From Clostridia bacterium (GTDB lineage: Bacteria; Bacillota; Clostridia; Christensenellales; Aristaeellaceae): a stretch of 50,742 nucleotides of DNA. The DNA lies in assembly GCA_017519405.1 (NCBI GenBank), contig JAFWSH010000019.1:1-50742 (forward strand), read 5' to 3'. Shown here in pieces: positions 35,975 through 43,676 of this stretch. The number at the start of each line of letters is the position of its first letter. Position 1 is the first letter of the stretch. The notes under the pieces were generated by a model. The model searched no databases, had not been told where the DNA came from, and worked only from the letters and a program-made list of their open reading frames with translations. The translations under genes and the position numbers were made by a program.

Positions 35975-37900
35975 TTACTTGTTGTCGCTGGCGGTGGTGG
36001 TGACGGGGGTGGCCTCCGCGTCGGGGGCGGCCTCCTCGGCGGCGCCCTCCGCAGCAGGCTCCTCGGCGGCGTCCTCCGCGGTCTCTGCGGCGGCGGGCGT
36101 CTCCTCAGCGGCGGTCTCCGCAGCGGGGGCCTCGGCCTCCTCCGCGGCGGTCTCCTCCTGGACGGGGGTTTCCTCCGCGGCGGTGCCGTTCTTCCGGGCC
36201 TCGCACAGGGCGATCTTCTCCTCCGCGTCGGCGTAGTCCCCGGCCTTGGTGTAGTTCTCGATGGCGGCGTCCCACTTCTCCGTGGCCATGTAGCGCTCCG
36301 CCTGGGCGTAGTAGATGCTCTTGATCTGCTCCTCGCTGTCCCCGAAGCCGTCCGCCTTGCTGAAGGCGGCGAAGGCCCCGATCTCGTCCCCGTCCGCCAG
36401 GAGCTTCAGACCCTTCTGGTAGTAGGGCTCCAGCACCCGCTCGGCGGCGTCGGCGTAGTCCCCGGCCTTCGCAAAGGCGGCGCTGGCCTCGTCCCACTTG
36501 CCCTCGCCCATCAGGGCCACGCCCTGGCGGTAGGAGACCCCGGCGATCTGAACCGCGGCGTCGGAGTAGTCCCCCAGGGCGGCGTACTGGGCCACGGCGC
36601 CCTCATAGTCCCCGGCGGCCTCCAGGCTCTGGGCCTTGCGGTAGAGGGCCTCCTGGGCCATGCGCTGGGAATCCTGATAGTTGTTGAGGGCCAGGAAGGC
36701 CTCCCGGGCCTCGTCATAGCTGCCCTCGCCCAGGAGGGTCACGGCCTCGGCATAGGCCTTCTGGTAGGCGGCCGTTTTCTCCGTATCCCCGGCCAGGGCA
36801 TAGAGCTCACAGGCCCGGGCCAAGTCACCCGCAGCCTCCGCCTCGGCGGCCAGCTTGCCATAGCACAGCTTCAGGGGCTCTGCGGCGGGGGCGTATTCCC
36901 CCAGGGCGGACAGCAGCTCCACGGCGCCGGCGTAGTCCCCGGCGTCCACCAGGGCCATGCCCCGGGCCAGGGTGCAGTCCTTCAGCCTGTCGGCGGCCTC
37001 CGCCACATCGTTCTCCGCCAGCAGGGCGAAGAGGGGCTCCGCGCTGTCCAGCCGGCCGGCGGTGAGGGCCTCGTCCGCCAGGTCCAGGGTCTGCTGCTTC
37101 ATCTTGTTCTCATCGGCGGCATAGGTCAGGGAGAGCAGATTGCCGAAGGCCTCCGCCAGCTCCTCCGACCAGGGCTCGGCCCGGTAGACCTCCGCCGTGG
37201 CGGCGAAGAGGGCGTCCAGCTTGCGGTCCTCCAGGGCCCCCAGGCGCAGGTCCGCGTCCCGGAACACCGGGATGGCGCTGTAGGCGGTGTCCGCCGAGGC
37301 ATAGTCCGCGTCCGCCTCCAGGGCCATGGCGCTGTAGTAGGCGGCCTGCAGGGCGGCGTCGTTGAAATCATCCAGGGCCGTGAAGGCGGTGGCGGCGGTG
37401 GCATAGTCGCCATTCTTCGCCAGCACCATGGCCCGGGCGTACATCCGGTAGCGGCTGGCGTCCTCATAGCCCTCCAGGGCGGCGAAGGCGTCGGCGGCCT
37501 CGGCATACTTGCCGTCCATCAGCAGCAGCTTGGCGGCCGCATAGTCCGCCGCCAGGCCGTTCACCCGGGCGTCGAAGGCGCGGCGGGCGCTGTCCTTGAA
37601 ATCCCCCAGGGCGGCAAAGGCGGTCTGGGCGGCGGCGTAATCGCCGGCAGCCTCGGCATTCAGGGCGTCGATATAGGCCGTCTGGGAGGCGGCGTCCTCA
37701 TAGGTGCCCAGGGCGGCGAAGGCCTCCCGGGCCTCTGCCGTCTTGCCCCCGGCCAGGAGCGCGGCGGCCTTGGCATAGCGGTCAGCATCGGTCTCCTGGA
37801 CCTCCGCCGCCGGGGCGGCCGGCTGGGCACAGGCGCTCAGCAGAAAAACCCCCAGGACCAGCAGGGCGAGAAGAGAGAGCAGTTTTCTGTTTTTCAGCAT
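35975..37900 (-). CDS. Lipoprotein with 13 TPR-like repeats
   Basis: 641 residues from the ATG at 37900 (GGAGGG 6 nt upstream). A lipobox LLSAC (Cys24) marks a membrane-anchored lipoprotein. From about residue 45 to 560 I count 13 helical repeats of the form G-D-Y-x-x-A-x-x-x-F-x-A-L-G-D-Y-x-D-A, with irregular spacers of about 15-25 residues. The last 75 residues are an Ala/Glu/Pro/Thr-rich stretch. The repeats are TPR- or Sel1-like and probably hold partners at the outer membrane face; nothing indicates catalysis. It is a single-gene unit with its own promoter (37959-37987) and terminator. Confidence 0.87.
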   Translation of the reverse strand: MLKNRKLLSLLALLVLGVFLLSACAQPAAPAAEVQETDADRYAKAAALLAGGKTAEAREAFAALGTYEDAASQTAYIDALNAEAAGDYAAAQTAFAALGDFKDSARRAFDARVNGLAADYAAAKLLLMDGKYAEAADAFAALEGYEDASRYRMYARAMVLAKNGDYATAATAFTALDDFNDAALQAAYYSAMALEADADYASADTAYSAIPVFRDADLRLGALEDRKLDALFAATAEVYRAEPWSEELAEAFGNLLSLTYAADENKMKQQTLDLADEALTAGRLDSAEPLFALLAENDVAEAADRLKDCTLARGMALVDAGDYAGAVELLSALGEYAPAAEPLKLCYGKLAAEAEAAGDLARACELYALAGDTEKTAAYQKAYAEAVTLLGEGSYDEAREAFLALNNYQDSQRMAQEALYRKAQSLEAAGDYEGAVAQYAALGDYSDAAVQIAGVSYRQGVALMGEGKWDEASAAFAKAGDYADAAERVLEPYYQKGLKLLADGDEIGAFAAFSKADGFGDSEEQIKSIYYAQAERYMATEKWDAAIENYTKAGDYADAEEKIALCEARKNGTAAEETPVQEETAAEEAEAPAAETAAEETPAAAETAEDAAEEPAAEGAAEEAAPDAEATPVTTTASDNK

Positions 37901-37958
37901 GGGAAACCCTCCAGTCTGACCATTGGTTCTATTGGCCTGTCTGAAACAGCCTGGGATG

Positions 37959-37987
37959 ATTATACCAAAGCCCCGGCGGATGTGCAA
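37959..37987 (-). promoter_or_regulatory. Promoter of the TPR-like lipoprotein gene
   Basis: On the minus strand TTGCAC (37987-37982), a 17-bp spacer and TATAAT (37964-37959) with TGG directly before the -10, so it is also extended. Confidence 0.7.
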
Positions 37988-38137
37988 CCCGGGCGGGAGG
38001 GATGCCCAACGGCCCCAAGGTGCCCCGGCGCCCCCCCAATCCCCCACCGGTGGTGCAATGGACGGGGAGTTGAACACAAAAGATGAGCAGATGGAAGGAA
38101 AAGTTTAATGGAAACGTCATGGAATTGTAACAAATAA

Positions 38138-38160
38138 GGGGTGGGGGAGGGGGACGGGGG
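38138..38160 (+). other. Predicted G-quadruplex motif in a long intergenic region
   Basis: The + strand has GGGG, T, GGGGG, A, GGGGG, AC, GGGGG: four G-runs of 4-5 with loops of 1, 1 and 2 nt. The stretch 37988-38292 has no gene that I can support. Apart from this motif and the palindromic element next to it, it holds a C-rich segment at 38034-38047 and an A/T-rich segment (38095-38137). Confidence 0.7.
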
Positions 38161-38230
38161 TTACCCCTCAGTCACCCGCCCGGGGGCGGGCGACAGCTCC
38201 CCAGTGCGCCGGGGAGCCTTTTGGTTGGTC
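38161..38230. repeat. REP-like palindromic intergenic element
   Basis: Two adjacent hairpins: GTCacCCGCCC/GGGCGGGcGAC (38171-38194) and GCTCCCC/GGGGAGC (38196-38202 / 38211-38217), the second followed by CTTTTGG. The arrangement CCCCTCAGTC, hairpin, ACAGCTCCCC, hairpin, GGGGAGCC-TTTTGG resembles dispersed intergenic repeats that I recall from gut Clostridia genomes. Only one copy is in this window. Confidence 0.6.
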
Positions 38231-38292
38231 GGAACCGGGTTGGGGCGTGCTTTTCGGCATCCGGCGTAACGGAAGATACCCCGTAACCCCAC

Positions 38293-38324
38293 GAAAAAGC
38301 CCTGCCCGGGAAGCCCGGACAGGG
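38293..38324 (-). terminator. Intrinsic terminator of the CARDB-like gene
   Basis: On the minus strand CCCTGTCCGGG-CTT-CCCGGGCAGGG (38324-38300) followed by CTTTTTCG, 21 nt after the stop at 38345. Confidence 0.9.
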
Positions 38325-38344
38325 TGGTTGATTACGATGGGAAA

Positions 38345-40099
38345 TCAGGCCTTGTCGTCGCTGTTTTCCGTGCGGCGATGGCGGCGGACCGGACCGGCCT
38401 GGGCGCCGTCATGCTCCGGATCCCCGGCGGCCGGCGGCTCCTCTGCCTCCTCCGGCTCCTCGCCGTCGGGGGTGCCGGGATCGCTGTCCCTGCCGCGGCT
38501 CTCCGCCTCGTAGTCCCGCAGGCCGCTGAGCTGCAGGTGATCCACCGCGCTCATGGAGCGGACGCCCTTCACCGTGCGGCCGACGAGGCCGATGACGATG
38601 AGCAGCGCGCCGATGGCCACCGGGATCAGCAGGGCGTAGCCCACGGTCCGGAGGGTGCCGGCGGTCTTGGTGTAGTCCTCCGGCAGGTCATCCTTCTCCG
38701 GGATGGGCTGCAGCACGGGGGCCGGCGGGGTGACGATGGGCACCTCCGTGGGCACCGGGGTGGGAGCCGCATAGCGGATGTACACCGTGTTGCCCGGGAA
38801 GGTCTGGGTTTCGCCCAGCTGGTTCTTCACCCGGGCAGAGAACTGGTAGGTGCCGGCCATGGACACGGCGATGGTGCGGGTGAACTCCCGGGTCTCCCCG
38901 GGCTCAATCTGGGGGAAGGTGTAGAAGGTCATGCCGCCGGCCACCACGGACACGTCCTTCAGCGCCGCGCCGGAGGTGTTGGTCACGGACACGGTGAAGG
39001 CCACATCCCCGGGCAGCTGGTGGACGGACTCCTCCGCCGCGGTGGTGTTCACGGTGAGGTTCACCACCTCCGTGGGCTCGATGGCGGTGACCGTGATGCG
39101 GTCGGTGGCGGTGTTCAGGTCCAGGCCGCTCTCGCTCTGGCCGGCCACGGTGAACTGGTAGTCGGTGGTGACGGTGATGGGCACTTCCTTCTCCAGCTTC
39201 ACGGTGCCGCCGGCGGGTACGTTCACGTCCGTGAACACGTCCCCCAGGGTGGGCTCGGAGACGGTGATGCCGTTGTAGTCCTCCTTGCCGCTGTTCTTGA
39301 GGGTGACGGTGAGCTTCACATTGTCGCCCGTGAGGCCGCCCTTCTTGTCGGCGGAGACGCTGGCGCTCAGCTTCATCTCGCCGTAGCGGATGGTGGCGGC
39401 CTCCTTGTTGACGGTGGCCTTCTTGCCGCCGGCGCTGTAGGTGATCTGGGCGTTGGAGGTCAGGTCCCGGGTGCCCATCTTGACCGTGAAGGTGTAGCTC
39501 TCCTTCTCCCCGGCCGCCACCTTGTCGATGGTGCCGGCTTTGTTGGAGACGGACTTGTTCTCGGTGATCTTCACATCGGTGATGTCCACCGTGCCGGTGT
39601 TGATCACCTCATAGGTGACGGAGACTTCCTGTCCCTTGCCGGCGGTGGTGGGGGTGATGGTGCGGTTGACCTCCACCGACGGGACGGCCTGCTCATAGAT
39701 GAGGGTCTTGCCGAAACGCTTGGTCTTGCGCACCAGCTGGCCCTCGTCGTCCACCACATAGTATTTGAGGGAGTAGTACAGGGCGCCGGCTTCCAGCTGG
39801 GACTGGGTGACCCGCCACTGGCCCGTCCAGGTCTTGGAGGCCCCCATGGTCATCTCCGACTCGCCGAACTCCTCGATCAGCTTCTCGCCGGGATCGTAGA
39901 GCGACACGGGGCCGGGGGTGTCATCCTCGCCGATGTTGGTGACCCGGATGTTCACCGTGATGGTGGCCGGCTCGGAAAACCGGTTGCGGCTCAGGTCCAT
40001 CTTCACATCCAGGAAATCGGTGCTCTCAGCGCCGGCACAGCAAACAAACGCTGCGACCACCAGCAATGCGGCGATCATCACAATCAGTCTGCGTTTCAT
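38345..40099 (-). CDS. Surface protein with CARDB/NEW3-like repeats and C-terminal membrane anchor
   Basis: 584 residues from the ATG at 40099 (GGAGG 6 nt upstream; an ATG 6 nt earlier abuts the ribosome site). The signal peptide is about 1-25. The main part holds about four Ig-like beta repeats of about 100 residues, each with a pattern such as VTYEVINTGTVDITDVKI, VKLTVTLKNSGKEDYNGI and VAFTVSVTNTSGAALKDV. This is the COG1361/CARDB type, known as cell-adhesion or scaffold modules. A membrane helix (about 500-520, YALLIPVAIGALLIVIGLVG) and a charged, Pro/Glu-rich cytoplasmic tail of about 60 residues follow. No enzyme domain. It is a monocistronic unit with promoter 40186-40215. Confidence 0.83.
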   Translation of the reverse strand: MKRRLIVMIAALLVVAAFVCCAGAESTDFLDVKMDLSRNRFSEPATITVNIRVTNIGEDDTPGPVSLYDPGEKLIEEFGESEMTMGASKTWTGQWRVTQSQLEAGALYYSLKYYVVDDEGQLVRKTKRFGKTLIYEQAVPSVEVNRTITPTTAGKGQEVSVTYEVINTGTVDITDVKITENKSVSNKAGTIDKVAAGEKESYTFTVKMGTRDLTSNAQITYSAGGKKATVNKEAATIRYGEMKLSASVSADKKGGLTGDNVKLTVTLKNSGKEDYNGITVSEPTLGDVFTDVNVPAGGTVKLEKEVPITVTTDYQFTVAGQSESGLDLNTATDRITVTAIEPTEVVNLTVNTTAAEESVHQLPGDVAFTVSVTNTSGAALKDVSVVAGGMTFYTFPQIEPGETREFTRTIAVSMAGTYQFSARVKNQLGETQTFPGNTVYIRYAAPTPVPTEVPIVTPPAPVLQPIPEKDDLPEDYTKTAGTLRTVGYALLIPVAIGALLIVIGLVGRTVKGVRSMSAVDHLQLSGLRDYEAESRGRDSDPGTPDGEEPEEAEEPPAAGDPEHDGAQAGPVRRHRRTENSDDKA

Positions 40100-40185
40100 C
40101 TTCATCCTCCGGACAGACAGGCTGTCCTTCCTCCTTCCGCGGCCTGCTCCGCACAAGGGCACGGCAAATAGGCGATACCATTGTC

Positions 40186-40215
40186 ATTTTACTCGCATTG
40201 ACTGCATTCTGTCAA
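40186..40215 (-). promoter_or_regulatory. Promoter of the CARDB-like gene
   Basis: On the minus strand TTGACA (40215-40210), an 18-bp spacer and TAAAAT (40191-40186), 87 bp before the ATG. It starts about 50 bp after the stop of the PIG-L gene; only a weak AAAAA/TTTTT pairing lies between, not a convincing terminator. Confidence 0.8.
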
Positions 40216-40266
40216 GAGAGATTGCAAATAAATGAAGAATTTGTGACAAAAATCCTGCGTTTTTGC

Positions 40267-41496
40267 TTACTCTTCCCCGGGCCAGGGGTCAATGTGCTCC
40301 ATGAAATCCCCGCCGGCCTCGTCGGGCCCCACCATGGTCTTCTCCAGGCCGAAGCGCCGGTTGGAGTACTTCTCGCCGGTGCCGGTGACGGACATCTGGG
40401 TGCCCTGCTGGGAGACGTGGCAGGTGTAGGCGCGGACGGCGGCCTCCAGGCCGGTGATCCCCCCCAGGGAATCGAGGGGCACGTCCCAGTCCATGGTGAT
40501 GGGGTTGGTTTTCCCCAGGTGGAGGTAGAGCTTCTGCACCTGCCAGGTGCCGTATTGCTCCGCGGAATCGGGGTAGCGGGCGGGGTCTGCGGCCCGGTCC
40601 CAGGCCAGGGTGGCGGCGGCGGCGGTGACCCGGTGCTGATAGTGGCCATACTCGCCGTACTTGTCGTGGGTGACCACCACCAGGGGCTTGTAGCGGCGGT
40701 AGAGGCCGGTGACCCAGCCGATGACCTTCTTCTGGCCCCCCAGGGCGGAATACTCCGCGGCCATGGTCTTTTTGTGCCGGTCCGGGAAGGGGCCGATGAC
40801 GGGATAGTGCCGCACCCCCATGGACCACAGGCCGTCCAGCAGCTCATGGTTCCGGCGGATGCCGCAGCCGGTGAGGTAGGCCACCACCACCTGGTATCCC
40901 CGCTCCGTGTCGTAGGTGGGGATGCCGCCGCCGAAGAAGATCAGCTCGTCGTCCGCGTGGGAGGAGAGGAAGAGGATGTCCGCCCGCTCCCGGGTGGGGA
41001 GCCACTGCTGGGCGCCCGGGGGGAGGGCGCCGGCGCCGTAGAGCCGCAGCTCCGGGATGGCCACCTTCACCTTCTTCTCCTCCTGCACCAGGAAGCGCAC
41101 CGCGACGGCGGGGGCCTCCAGGGGCACATACACATGGAGGAAGCGGTTGTCGCCGGTGTAGACCGTCTCCCACTCCTCTCCCGCCGGCACCTGGAGGTAC
41201 CAGCGTTCCGGGATCCGGTCGAAGGTCAGGTAGACCCCGCCGATGGGCTCCTCCGCCGTCTCCCCGCTGCGGGCCGTGAGCCAGACGGTCTTGGCCGTGC
41301 TGCTCCAGGCGGTGGTGTAGCGGTTGTCCCGGACCCGGGCGGCGGATTTCACCTGCTCGGTGGTGGAGAAGCTCAGGCTGCAGGCGGCGGTGATGTCCGG
41401 GGCCTCCCGGGCCGGGGCCTCCTCCGCCCGGGAGAGGCAGGGGCAGAGCAGCAGGAGGAGCAGAAGCAGGGGAAGGAATCTCAGCCGGTTATGCAT
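40267..41496 (-). CDS. Secreted PIG-L-family deacetylase
   Basis: 409 residues. Signal peptide (about 1-25), a beta-rich carbohydrate-binding-like domain (about 35-158) and a PIG-L domain (about 165-400). It has H180-A-D-D-E184 in place of the usual HPDDE, and the third ligand region EYGHYQHRV. Family enzymes remove the N-acetyl group from GlcNAc-containing glycolipids, mycothiol or antibiotic precursors using zinc. The whole protein aligns with residues 1-415 of the fusion at 28989-31298 but lacks the NAGPA half. It is the last gene of the capA-NAGPA-NAGPA-lgt-like operon; the two NAGPA proteins upstream supply the missing half in trans. Substrate unknown. Confidence 0.85.
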   Translation of the reverse strand: MHNRLRFLPLLLLLLLLCPCLSRAEEAPAREAPDITAACSLSFSTTEQVKSAARVRDNRYTTAWSSTAKTVWLTARSGETAEEPIGGVYLTFDRIPERWYLQVPAGEEWETVYTGDNRFLHVYVPLEAPAVAVRFLVQEEKKVKVAIPELRLYGAGALPPGAQQWLPTRERADILFLSSHADDELIFFGGGIPTYDTERGYQVVVAYLTGCGIRRNHELLDGLWSMGVRHYPVIGPFPDRHKKTMAAEYSALGGQKKVIGWVTGLYRRYKPLVVVTHDKYGEYGHYQHRVTAAAATLAWDRAADPARYPDSAEQYGTWQVQKLYLHLGKTNPITMDWDVPLDSLGGITGLEAAVRAYTCHVSQQGTQMSVTGTGEKYSNRRFGLEKTMVGPDEAGGDFMEHIDPWPGEE

Positions 41497-41517
41497 GGGT
41501 TTCTCCTTGTCCGCGGC

Positions 41518-42603
41518 TCAGGCATCCCCGGCGGCCGGGGCGCGCTCCCGCAGGTTCACGGCCAGGACGATGCCCATCACCGCCAGGTGGAAGGCCATGA
41601 GGCAGAAGAGCAGGGCGGCGTCGTCCTCAAAGCGGCCCAGAATGTGCACAAGCAGCAGCATGCAGCCCGTGAAGCCCTGCAGTCCCGCCGCCATCCGGCC
41701 CTCCTGCCCCCGCAGGGCCAGGAGCAGCAGGGCGGCCAGCAGGACCGCCAGCAGGGTGGAGAGGTGCAGCCAGAGGTTGTACTGGGGCTTGTCAAAGACG
41801 AACTCGGTGAAGATTACCCCCAGGGTGGCGGCGGCCAGGGTGCCGAAGCTCAGCGCCCAGGTCTGCCAGGGGGCCCGGTGGCGGATCAGCAGGCAGATGA
41901 GGGCGCCGATGAGGGTGGCCATGGCGGCGATCTGGCTGAAGCGGATGAAGGTGGTGATCCGGACAAAATCGTCGCAGCGCAGCTGCTCCAGGAAGATCTG
42001 GCTGGTGCCCAGGAGCCCCAGGAACACCACGGTCTGCTGGCCGGGGAGGCTGCGGCGCCGCCGCAGGAGCAGCACCGCCAGGATCACCAGGGCGGCGGCC
42101 GCCTCCCAGCACCACACCGCCTGGCTCCACTCCACATAGTCCTCCATCTCATAGGAGACAAAGGCGTAGGGGAAGAAGCACAGCTCCTCCTCCATCACCA
42201 CGCTGCCCGCTCCCTGGCCGGTGAAGTACTCCCCCAGCCGGCCGAAGAAGATGGCGGCCGCGGCGCCGGGGGCCAGGGCGTCCAGCACCTCCGCCGCCTG
42301 CGCCCGCATCAGCCGGGCGGAGAGGAAGGCGCCCAGAAGGCCGCCCAGGACGGAGCCGTAGAGGGTGTAGCCCCCCTGCCAGGGCATCAGGAAGGACAGC
42401 AGCAGGGGCTGGGTCAGATACTCCGTGTTGAAGACACACCAGAAGGCGTGGCCGCCCAGGAGGGCCAGCAGGATGGTGAGGGGCAGGGCGGGCAGGGCGC
42501 GGCGCTTGGGCAGCGTCAGCAGCACCCCCGCCAGGGCGCCGGCGAAAATCGTCAGACCGTAGGGGGTCACCTGGAAGGGACCCAGGACAAAGAGCGGTGT
42601 CAT
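41518..42603 (-). CDS. Divergent Lgt-like polytopic membrane protein
   Basis: 361 residues from the ATG at 42603. A TTG at 42624 would overlap the preceding stop and is less likely. About 9-10 membrane helices. It follows the prolipoprotein diacylglyceryl transferase plan: GGYTLYGSVLGGLLG for the usual GG-x-x-x-x-GG-L-I-G, G121-R-L-G-E-Y-F-T-G-Q130 for GRIGNFxNxE, and SQIFLEQLR (201-209) for RxxxExxR. Arg122, Glu206 and Arg209 are kept, but the Asn (to Glu125), the Glu (to Gln130) and the first Arg of the last motif (to Gln202) are changed. It may therefore have another acceptor or be inactive. Lgt normally transfers diacylglycerol from phosphatidylglycerol to lipobox cysteines. It sits inside the surface-glycan operon. 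Confidence 0.75.
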   Translation of the reverse strand: MTPLFVLGPFQVTPYGLTIFAGALAGVLLTLPKRRALPALPLTILLALLGGHAFWCVFNTEYLTQPLLLSFLMPWQGGYTLYGSVLGGLLGAFLSARLMRAQAAEVLDALAPGAAAAIFFGRLGEYFTGQGAGSVVMEEELCFFPYAFVSYEMEDYVEWSQAVWCWEAAAALVILAVLLLRRRRSLPGQQTVVFLGLLGTSQIFLEQLRCDDFVRITTFIRFSQIAAMATLIGALICLLIRHRAPWQTWALSFGTLAAATLGVIFTEFVFDKPQYNLWLHLSTLLAVLLAALLLLALRGQEGRMAAGLQGFTGCMLLLVHILGRFEDDAALLFCLMAFHLAVMGIVLAVNLRERAPAAGDA

Positions 42604-42620
42604 CTCAGCATTCCCCCGAA

Positions 42621-43619
42621 TCAAGGATTGGGCTCGGCGGTGGCAAAGTAGACGATGTCGGCGATGGTGCGCCGCTTGTTGGGGCGGCCCTTGTTCTGGA
42701 TGCGCTCCGTGCCCAGCACCAGCCAGGTGGAGGAGCCGCCGTCCAGGTTGTAGGCCTGGATGGCCCCCATGTCACAGGCCAGCTGGGCGATCTCGGGGAT
42801 GGTGAAGCCGGCGCCCTTCACCTGCTCGGGGCCCTCGGAGGTGATGACCAGATAGCTCAGGGGGCCCATCTGGCACAGCACGTTGCGCTGGGCCAGCTTC
42901 TGGCCGCCGATGTGGCGGAAGATCCAGTCGTCCTGCTCGTCCTTGAGGTTGAAGCGGGTCAGCTCCCCGTCGATCACCAGGCCCGGGCCGAAGACGAAGC
43001 TGTGCATGATGTCATCCCCGAAGGCGCCCACCTGCTCCACCGTGGCGTGGCGGATGATGTGGAAATCCCCCGCCCGGTCGATGACCAGGGAGTCGTAGAC
43101 GCCGCAGTCCCGCTTGCGCAGCAGCTTGCCGTTGCGCCAGACCACCCCACGGCCGCCCTTCTCCTTGCCCACGAAAAAGTCGCCGCTGATGGCCAGGACG
43201 GACTTCTCCCGCTCCGCGATGCTGGTGGCGTAGGCCTCCTGGGCGGAGGGGTAGGGACGGAAGGTGGCGGTGCGCAGCTGGGTGGGATCCGCGATCTGAA
43301 TCCAGGTAAAGAGCACCTTGGTCTTCCCCAGGGTCCGCTCTTCCACCCGGACGGAGAGGGTGCTGTCCACATAGCCGCCGTCGTCGGGGAGAAAGGCGTC
43401 GGCCCGGGGGCCGTAGAGGTTCTTGCCCTCCAGGGGGATGGGATCGGGGGAGGGGTTTTCCAGCGTCACGGGCTGGTAGACGGGCAGCTCGTCCAGGGAA
43501 TAGACCCGCTGGACCTCCTCCGCCTCCGCCCCGGGCACCGCGGCGGGCACCAGGAAGGGGATCAGGAGCAGCAGCAGCACCAGGGGAATCAGCCAGGCAA
43601 GCAGCTTTCCGGTTTTCAC
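42621..43619 (-). CDS. Secreted phosphodiester glycosidase-like (NAGPA-domain) protein
   Basis: 332 residues from a GTG at 43619 (GGAGG 7 nt upstream). One N-terminal hydrophobic segment (about 6-29), either signal peptide or anchor, then a short Pro-rich linker and a NAGPA domain (about 85-330). It has VLAISGDFF, FVFGPGLVIDGEL and the hallmark NLDGGSSTW near the C-terminus. NAGPA is the 'uncovering enzyme' family, which cleaves GlcNAc-1-P-6-mannose phosphodiesters in eukaryotes; bacterial members are thought to act on wall polymers. It is the tandem paralogue of 43677-44756. Substrate not known. It ends directly before the Lgt-like gene. Confidence 0.85.
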   Translation of the reverse strand: MKTGKLLAWLIPLVLLLLLIPFLVPAAVPGAEAEEVQRVYSLDELPVYQPVTLENPSPDPIPLEGKNLYGPRADAFLPDDGGYVDSTLSVRVEERTLGKTKVLFTWIQIADPTQLRTATFRPYPSAQEAYATSIAEREKSVLAISGDFFVGKEKGGRGVVWRNGKLLRKRDCGVYDSLVIDRAGDFHIIRHATVEQVGAFGDDIMHSFVFGPGLVIDGELTRFNLKDEQDDWIFRHIGGQKLAQRNVLCQMGPLSYLVITSEGPEQVKGAGFTIPEIAQLACDMGAIQAYNLDGGSSTWLVLGTERIQNKGRPNKRRTIADIVYFATAEPNP

Positions 43620-43676
43620 ACAGAAGCCTCCTTCAATAAAGTGGGCAAAATGGGCAATGCGGTCAGGGGGCGGGGT

